From Lineus longissimus (lineage: Eukaryota; Nemertea; Pilidiophora; Heteronemertea; Lineidae): a DNA stretch of 64,000 bases. The notes under the pieces were generated by a model that ran no database searches, was not told the origin of the DNA, and saw only the letters and a program-made list of their open reading frames with translations. The DNA is taken from contig NC_088326.1 in the NCBI RefSeq assembly GCF_910592395.1, positions 11,105,001-11,169,000 of the forward strand. Reading direction: 5' to 3'. Shown here in pieces: positions 59,601-64,000 of this stretch (positions are counted from its first letter, which is position 1; the number at the start of each line of letters is the position of its first letter). A program made the position numbers and the translations under genes.

Positions 59601-61205
59601 GAAGAAATGAAAATCATGCACCCGTTTATGTAATCTATTGAAAATGTGTAGCAGAAAAGTTAAAGTTTATTTGTTGAAATTGTCTTTTACAATATTTTGA
59701 TATGACGTTAAACATTCTGAAGACGTTTCTTTGGAATCAAATTAGCCAACAGGGAATTATAAGATGAAGAAAGAAAATTGTCAATCGATAGAATTAACAA
59801 CTTTCAGGAGTAAGTGCTTGGAAATAACAGCAAGGTAGCATTCTTCTAGGATTATTCCAAGAGAGAAACCATGCATCAAAATTTAAAAAAAATTTACTAC
59901 GGATCTAGACAAAACACAAAACATGCAGAGGCAGTGGACTTGTAAATGCGAACTTTTATGCTCAAATATAATGATAAGCCACTTGTAAACGAGAAATTTA
60001 ATGCTCGAATGTATAAAATTCAAAAATTAGCCACTTGTAAATGAGAAATTTAATGCTCGAATGTATAAAATTAAAAAATTAGCCACTTGTAAATGAGACA
60101 TTTTATGCTCGAATGTATAAAATTCAAAGATTAGCCACTTGTAAATGAGAAATTTTATGCTCGAATGTATAAAATTCAAAGATTAGCCACTTGTAAATGA
60201 GAAATTTTACGCTCGAATGTATAAAATTCAAAAATTAGCCACTTGTAAATGAGAACTTTTATGCTCGAATGTTTAAAATTCAAAGATTAGCCATATATGA
60301 TGTTTCACTGAAAAGCTGTATTCATACAGAAAAACTTTCAAAAGCCCCTTCCCAGATGCATCAAATAATGACTGGAGGACATCAGATTCGTAAAATGCAA
60401 CAATACTCTCAAATTTTTTACAGAAGAGTTGAAAATTTTGCACAATGCCGACAGATTGGTTTCTTACGTTTCGTAAGAGCCAGAATAGGCCCGGGGATGA
60501 ACAGCACCAGGACTGAAATGATTTGACGACGTCATGAAGGCGAAGTTGAAAAAAAAAACAACAAAAACTATCCAAAATACTTGGATTTTGGAATTCAGTA
60601 CCATATTTTATTCGTACACGATACAGCTCATGCATAACTAATTTTGGTTGTTGTTTCACAGTTATTCTTGCAAATGGAAGGGGTGACGGTTGGGTTATGG
60701 AGGGGGTTACATGATACGCCGCACCCCTGCTGCCTGCCTGAACAACTGGAAAAGTAATCACCATGATTACTGCGATTACTTAGGCCTATGCATGAGCGAA
60801 ATTGCATACAAATAAAATGATTTTGTCTTTGATTGGAGATCGTGTAAGTGCTGAAGCTGAATAGGTCCTTGTGCATTCTGGGGGAAAACAATCCCTTTGG
60901 CAGAGATTTTACACAAGCAGTAAAACTTGTACTGAAGTAATTTTATGTTCAAAATTAGGGTGCAACTGGGTGGGACTTAAAAGTGCCACCTGGCAAGAAG
61001 GGAATGAACTAAACTTAAAGGGACTATAACACAATACATCGACTCAAAGCATCTAAACATGGGTTACCTTCGTAAGATTGTCTCGAGGATATGCTGGTTT
61101 TGCTCCGGGCAGACGCGCGGCCCTAACCGGGTCGTTAATATTGTCGTAACTTTCGCTGAGCGGTCGGCGAGAATCCCAAGACATCCGTGACATTGGTTTG
61201 GAGGG
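32599..61205 (-). CDS. SCRIB: Scribble (LAP-family polarity scaffold), C-terminal part, nine exons
   Basis: Scribble acts with Dlg and Lgl at the basolateral cortex to set epithelial polarity. Its LRRs and PDZ domains precede this part and are outside the window. Exons in transcript order: 61205-61068, 43594-43483, 43014-42955, 39431-39347, 38143-37979, 37725-37604, 36881-36850, 35388-35266, 32688-32599. All join in phase (927 nt, 308 residues plus stop). The diagnostic blocks match the C-terminal region of animal Scribble: KLTFSEKKKYFEKEI, FSYLSADEVAKMKEAE, PPVRTIKAERR, and EKRAEWRAARMKSLEEDA followed by IKAQLVIAK. After these comes an extension with EEYIDENGKKAFRTVEYIEK that I believe is typical of invertebrate forms. 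The segment is highly charged and largely helical or coiled. The 17.5-kb intron after the first exon may hide further phase-0 exons (see 59330-59431). Confidence 0.88.
35266..35388 (-). CDS. SCRIB: Scribble exon, 41 codons
   Basis: Bounded by GGCAATACTCAG and GAG|GTAGTG, phase 0 at both ends. It encodes VQERSRVLDEKIVRKTEEYI then DENGKKAFRTVEYIEKTVEHE, a charged, probably coiled-coil segment. It links KNNKEEE of the previous exon to VETTKQQ of the last. Confidence 0.8.
35671..35835. mobile_element. PIF/Harbinger-type MITE, 165 bp, perfect 25-bp ends
   Basis: GGGCCAAATTCATAAAGGGC at the left and its exact complement at the right match over 25 bp. TAA flanks both ends, as expected for a 3-bp TWA target duplication of PIF/Harbinger elements. 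It lies in a Scribble intron and has no coding capacity. Perfect ends suggest recent insertion. Confidence 0.75.
36220..36450. repeat. Dispersed repeat with AATAGAGAGGTGTCCT blocks
   Basis: Repeated blocks of CTGTCCTTAATAGAGAGGTG, TCCTGATTAGAGAGG and CCAATTGAATG. The same family recurs in both orientations at 53810-54125. Confidence 0.6.
36850..36881 (-). CDS. SCRIB: Scribble micro-exon, 32 nt
   Basis: TTCTCTTTGCAG is followed by 32 nt and GAG|GTAAGAG. It completes a split Asp codon and encodes NSSKNNKEEE. The phase (1 in, 0 out) fits both neighbours. It is the smallest exon seen and a candidate for alternative splicing. Confidence 0.65.
36971..37507. repeat. 59-bp minisatellite, nine units
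   Basis: Nearly identical units with ATCTATCATAAAATCACC, TATAACTTTGCTTAACACC and TACCGGTACCCCCC lie at about 59-60 bp spacing inside a Scribble intron. Low divergence suggests recent expansion. Confidence 0.92.
37604..37725 (-). CDS. SCRIB: Scribble exon with MKSLEEDAIKAQ
   Basis: CATTGCAG|G to GGTG|GTAAGT. It encodes MKSLEEDAIKAQLVIAKVKE, LSEQTDGDRERLGAVDIDIG. With the preceding exon it forms the AARMKSLEEDA block that is nearly the same in vertebrate SCRIB. Confidence 0.88.
37979..38143 (-). CDS. SCRIB: Scribble exon with PPVRTIKAERR and EKRAEWRAAR
   Basis: TTTACTTTCAG|T to GCAAG|GTACGT. It encodes ATPSGPPVRTIKAERRRSNE, a Gly-rich link (SVGGGGDKS) and LTPEERVREAEKRAEWRAAR. Order and spacing of these blocks match SCRIB. 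Confidence 0.88.
38196..38345. repeat. 82-bp direct duplication
   Basis: Two copies of ATTTTCATCCAACTGAAATG, CCATGCTGACCTTTGGGGCC, AGATTCAACAG at about 82-bp spacing in a Scribble intron. Confidence 0.7.
39347..39431 (-). CDS. SCRIB: Scribble exon with KKLSSMSQEEIMKNF
   Basis: TTGAAATTTTTCAG-type acceptor (AATTTTTCAG|AG) to ACTAG|GTGAGC. It encodes KKLSSMSQEEIMKNFNEDNA then EYDKLFT. Phase is 1 in and 2 out, fitting both neighbours. Confidence 0.8.
39690..40400. repeat. Three diverged copies of a ~250-bp repeat
   Basis: Copies share GTTCGGAGAAAGGTCATTG, GAATATTAGTATAATGGAAT, TCACCC and AACATCTTCAACAGGTGCA. They lie within one Scribble intron. Confidence 0.6.
40720..40790. repeat. Dispersed repeat fragment
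   Basis: TTTTGATGAGAAATGCAG, CTCCAGGATCCGCCCC recurs at 43898-43955 as TTTTGATGAGAAATGCAG, CTCCTGGATTCGCCCC, so both are fragments of one interspersed family. Confidence 0.6.
42955..43014 (-). CDS. SCRIB: Scribble exon with FSYLSADEVAKMKEAE
   Basis: TCTTTTCGCAG|GA to GAAG|GTAGGA, 60 nt. It encodes RRKFSYLSADEVAKMKEAE and matches the segment between the SEKKKYFE block and the PVRT block in SCRIB. Confidence 0.82.
43483..43594 (-). CDS. SCRIB: Scribble exon with KLTFSEKKKYFEKEI
   Basis: TTTCTATTTTTAG|AAT to GGAG|GTGAGG, 112 nt. It encodes NPAMFDAEGNEKLTFSEKKK, YFEKEIQEQQDEKPKEGG. Starts in phase 0 after a large intron. Confidence 0.85.
45262..45560. repeat. Three diverged tandem copies, about 115 bp
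   Basis: Shared blocks GTCAGCC, CTCCACCCCACATCA, TTGATTTCTGAG and CCCTGACATATGCACT. Intronic, no coding. Confidence 0.6.
48390..48680. repeat. Degenerate minisatellite, about 30 bp
   Basis: Repeats of AGATGTCTGGCCATGAGACC and GGCAAAAAATTCGGAC. Two overlapping open frames here are repeat-derived. Confidence 0.65.
49145..49345 (-). mobile_element. tRNA-derived SINE fragment
   Basis: On the minus strand TTTGGTACAGTGAAAGAGTC resembles an A box and AGGTTGTAAGTTCGAGGCCC a B box. The tail includes AAAGTGCTTTGACTTGTTTG, typical of SINE 3' ends. It lies in a Scribble intron. The source tRNA cannot be named. Confidence 0.5.
49860..50140. repeat. Degenerate interspersed repeat
   Basis: It resembles a repeat common in marine animal genomes (GGTAAGTTTTCAGAGCCTTT, TGGAGCTGCAACCTGGAACG, TTGAACCTAGGTGTGGAGAG). 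No intact frame. Confidence 0.35.
51198..51487. repeat. Pair of ~95-bp direct repeats
   Basis: Copies near 51198-51292 and 51397-51487 share GCTCACAAAGGG, TATCAATT, TTCACAC and CTTCCGGA(T/A)GCAAC. Confidence 0.6.
51499..51724. mobile_element. MITE related to the element at 28819
   Basis: Ends GGCCGGGTTCTTCAAAG and CTTTGAACAACCAGGCC are inverted, 226 bp overall. The interior is different in length from the 28.8-kb copy. Confidence 0.5.
53810..54125. repeat. Dispersed repeat with AGAGAGGTGTCCT blocks, second locus
   Basis: Same family as 36220-36450. Inverted halves (CTCTAATAAGGACA and CTCATTAGAGAGG) give it a palindromic layout. Confidence 0.55.
54415..54625. repeat. CATGCATG-rich repeat pair
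   Basis: Two related blocks (about 54425-54500 and 54545-54625) share GATACGCATG, TTGATA, CATGCGTGCATG and AGCATG. Alternating purine-pyrimidine tracts could adopt Z-form. Confidence 0.5.
56655..56725 (+). mobile_element. tRNA-like SINE fragment
   Basis: TGGTGAAGTGGTTAGAC resembles an A box and GGGTTCAATTGC a B box, 30 nt apart as in tRNA-derived SINEs. No clear acceptor stem, so not a functional tRNA. Confidence 0.35.
57471..57560. repeat. Second copy of the GGGCCATTGTGCTCACC family
   Basis: AAATGGCCAAGGGCCATTGT followed by GCTCACC matches the start of the repeat at 4060. Only the left part is recognisable. Confidence 0.55.
59330..59431 (-). CDS. Candidate cassette exon of Scribble, 102 nt
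   Basis: A GC-richer block is bounded by TTCTCATCTAG and GCCAGC|GTAAGCC. It is exactly 34 codons with no stop in phase 0 (LYPWTAASMLHRYNPKRRSL, PISLSYDCLLQYAS), so it could be included between the 61068 and 43594 exons without shifting the frame. Composition alone does not prove coding. Confidence 0.35.
59935..60292. repeat. About 58-bp minisatellite, six units
   Basis: Units contain TTAGCCACTTGTAAATGAGA, AATTTAATGCTCGAATGTAT and AAAATTCAAA. Low divergence, within the large Scribble intron. Confidence 0.9.
61068..61205 (-). CDS. SCRIB: Scribble exon with SRMSWDSRRPLSESYDNI
   Basis: CCTAGTGGCAG to ACGAAG|GTAACC, 138 nt, phase 0 both ends. It encodes PSKPMSRMSWDSRRPLSESY, DNINDPVRAARLPGAKPAYP, RDNLTK. 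It is the most 5' Scribble exon found here. Upstream exons are expected beyond the right edge or were missed in 61206-64000. Confidence 0.72.
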
Positions 61206-61687
61206 CTGCCACTAGGGGGTTAAGGCAAAGTAAGAGTTAGGTGATAGTGAGAACAAAGGACAGATGTAAACATTCACCCCGTTGTGGGCCCCCTGGTGTC
61301 CTCAGAGGCCAAGTTAGCAGACGTATAATTACAAAAGCTATAGTTCTGTCTGGTTGGTTTTGAATGTTGTTGATAGGGGGCGAAGGCATAATTTCTAACT
61401 GTCATTTTGATGATAGCAGCATGCGTGGCATTTCTGTGCTAAAGACAAAACTGTAGTGAGAAAGTTGCACGCACTATGGTCTGTCAATAAGATTTCAAAT
61501 TGAAACGGTCTTTGATATGTTATGCCAAAGCCATCGCTGTAATATCCTTGAGAACACCAGGGGAGACATCTATCTTTCTAACACTACACTAATTCACATA
61601 TTTCATTTTGAAATTGGATGGTTATAGTACTTTGGATATTTTCATTAGATCACTTCGAAAATTCAGTTACTAAGAAAGACTGATACC

Positions 61688-61807
61688 TACAGTCCATGTC
61701 ACAATTGTCATCCCTTTGCGTAGGAAGAACGACTTACACACTGGGTAGTGCGTCAGTGGCACACCACTGGTGTGATTTAAGGGATGTCAATTATGATGTG
61801 GACTGTA
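61688..61807. mobile_element. Tc1/mariner-like MITE, 120 bp
   Basis: Inverted ends TACAGTCCATGTCACAATTG and the opposite CAATTATGATGTGGACTGTA run about 29 bp with few mismatches. TA at both ends fits a TA target duplication. No transposase. Confidence 0.6.
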
Positions 61808-62261
61808 CTCATCTAAAGAATGTTTTTAAATGTAAACTTCAACCAGAGGTCTTCAAGTTTTAAACTTAACAAATTAAACGAAGTATTATTCCTAGGTTTC
61901 TTGGGATATTTGCTGATAGCTGAACCACATCTTAATTCTCAAAATCTCAAGAAAAAAATACCTACGATTAGTAAATCAACCTCATTTATGAACTTAACAC
62001 AGATAGCTGCCTACATCACAACATTACAATTATCATCTGAAGAGATGAACACTTATATTTATCAAGAGAAAAAACTTAATGAAGCAAACTGTATTAACAC
62101 TTTCAGGACCAACATTTCATCCCCGACACCCTCTTTCATGCTTTTCATCAGGCCACACAAAATGAATCTATCACAGATGACTGAATAAAGTCTCATGCAA
62201 TAGCTGCCCCAAGACCAAGAGCTCTCCAAATTGACATAGGAAAGATTACTATCCCCATAGC

Positions 62262-62463
62262 TACAGTCCACATCATAATTGACATACCTTAATTTGCGTC
62301 ACTGGCACACCACCCAGCTCATAGGTCGCGCAGAATACATTGCACTCACGAAACATAAGAGTGAGAAGAGCATCTTTGGTGTTTAACTCGGCACGCAACT
62401 TGCATGTGAGTTGCACGTCACAGACGCGAAGCAGGAAGGATGTCAACTGTGACTTGGACTGTA
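62262..62463. mobile_element. Second Tc1/mariner-like MITE of the same family
   Basis: Ends TACAGTCCACATCATAATTG and AACTGTGACTTGGACTGTA are inverted and match the 61688 element. The interior shares GCGTCACTGGCACACCAC but is longer (202 bp). Confidence 0.6.
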
Positions 62464-63894
62464 GATCATTTTGGTAGAAAGCAATACAAAAGTTCTATTT
62501 GAAAATTTTTAACTAGACTATATAGTATAGAACATCATCATCATTTCTCTACATTTGTATATTAGTCCATGTAATTATCAATTTCTCCAAGAACAATTCT
62601 AACTGAAAGACAGCAAAAAATTATAGAATTGTTAATCCAACAATCCAAACCAGTTTTAATAATTGTATCAAAAGGGACATTTTGTAAAACTCATGCAAAT
62701 ATAAATCTCACAAAGTTTAAAATGCAAAATTTCAAATTAAGATGCAGTCACAACACAAAAAAATGATCTAAAATAATGCCAATTGAATGCATTAGTAAAA
62801 ATATGTGAATTAGTATAAGGTTTTTCGGTTGTTGGGTTGAATGCAAAGTTATAGATAGATTTTAAATCAACTGAATAGGGTTAAAGCATTTGTAAAATCA
62901 CCAACGTTCGATGAAATAAAGTTATAGATAGATTTTTAAATCAACGTAATAGGATTTTAGAGTTAACACTGCAACAAAATTCTAAAGAAATGCAAGTACT
63001 ACATGTCGAATTAAACATATTCTACTTTTATTTCTTAAAGGAAAACTATAGGCAGGCACAAGGTCGGCCCACTTTAATAGCTCCCTTATTTGTATGATTG
63101 AATTTCAACCAAATGTGCAAATCAAGAGAAAAAAACACAGATGGTGTTCATGGTTGATCCCCTCATCCAAAAAATGAGCTATAAACACGACACTCGGCTG
63201 AAAGAAATGCAGATTTTCTTGAACACAATGTAAAATGCAAAACACAATCATAAGTCTTGGAAATAGGTGGAAAACAAAGAGAAGTAAGAATGCGGGATGG
63301 GACGGGTGGGTGGAAATGGTGGTGACGTGCCGAGTTCTGGAATATTTTCAGGAAATCAGCTATTTTTGATGCAGTTGGAGGCTTATGAACACAGAGATAC
63401 TGATTAATATAATAAATATGTGAACAAAAGTAAAGTAGAGAGCAATGCATTGTCTGCAGTGTGATTGTTGTGTGTCATGCCGAAAGAGGATGTGTTAGTT
63501 CATTCCTTGATTCTTGATTCTACCACATCCTGTTCCACGACAAGTTTCCGTGATGGTCGCAGAAAATGTTGTGTTACGGCTGTCCCTTTTGCTTCACTTC
63601 TTACAAGTATATATGTACAATCTTTCATAGTGATATCAATCAAACTTCTCACAACCTGATGAATCTTTTTAAAGTTTCGATAATCCGCGTTGCTGGGTGA
63701 CTGTGGTTGCTATAATGGTCACATAGTCACCTTATTTATCTAATGATTAAGGCCTGACCATATAAATCACCATCATTTTTGACTAGAGCCTGAAATCCGA
63801 AAGCAACAAGAAATCTTTCAAAACAATTTGAATGCGAAGTTTGTGGCTCAAATTCGCTATTTTTGCACCTAAAACTTGGCTCCAATAACGAACC

Positions 63895-64000
63895 GTTGTG
63901 TATTCATGTGTGTTCAGACCGTTGTGTGATCAGACCGTTGCGTGATCAGACCGTGGCATGTTCATACCTAAGTGTGTTCATACCGATGTGTGTTCAGACC
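63895..64000. repeat. 17-18 bp minisatellite cut by the window end
   Basis: Units GTGTGTTCAGACCGTT, GTGTGATCAGACCGTT and similar, about six copies, continue past the right edge. Confidence 0.85.

Overview
This is a eukaryotic nuclear window. It contains intron-bearing genes with GT/AG splice sites and phase-consistent exons, large introns rich in MITEs, SINE-like pieces and minisatellites, and no bacterial operon structure. The protein content fits a marine bilaterian invertebrate: an array of intronless-coding C2H2 zinc-finger genes, a Scribble homologue and a deoxyribonucleotidase. The repeat style, including the 'GGGCCATTGTGCTCACC' family and CCGGTACC minisatellites, reminds me of lophotrochozoans. 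I cannot name the species.

Layout. 0-4.6 kb: no gene seen; decayed tandem repeats, a 118-bp hairpin element and a dispersed repeat. 4.7-18.1 kb: five tandem, same-orientation (minus strand) C2H2 zinc-finger paralogues with 10, 26, 14, 14 and 12 fingers. Four of the five are preceded by a recurring leader cassette: a predicted 3' splice site, a TTGATGCACCTTCAAACT element in the leader, and an inverted copy of that element upstream of the splice site. 21.0-21.7 kb: an intronless 5'(3')-deoxyribonucleotidase gene (plus strand) with a mitochondrial-presequence-like N-terminus and an internal start that would give a cytosolic form. 21.9-27.8 kb: repeats (a MITE with a poly-G expansion, an ~85-bp satellite, a ~297-bp tandem array carrying an exon-like segment, a hairpin). 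26.3-28.6 kb: short exon-like coding segments of unidentified genes. 30.6-31.3 kb: a cluster of RFX X-box-like palindromes. 32.6-61.2 kb: the 3' end of a Scribble (SCRIB/LAP) gene on the minus strand. Nine exons join without frame breaks to give the last 308 residues and the stop codon. The LRR and PDZ parts must lie beyond the right edge. Its introns hold most of the remaining repeats.

How the genes relate. The zinc-finger genes are one locally duplicated family of probable DNA-binding regulators. They share N-terminal fingers, a C2HC finger followed by CG(R/K)xAYxYxC, and a terminal finger pair. The nucleotidase and Scribble are unrelated housekeeping/polarity genes next to this array. The most unusual signal is the leader inverted repeat. 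Its two arms have changed together between paralogues, as expected for a base-paired RNA element around a splice site, or for terminal inverted repeats kept alike by another process.
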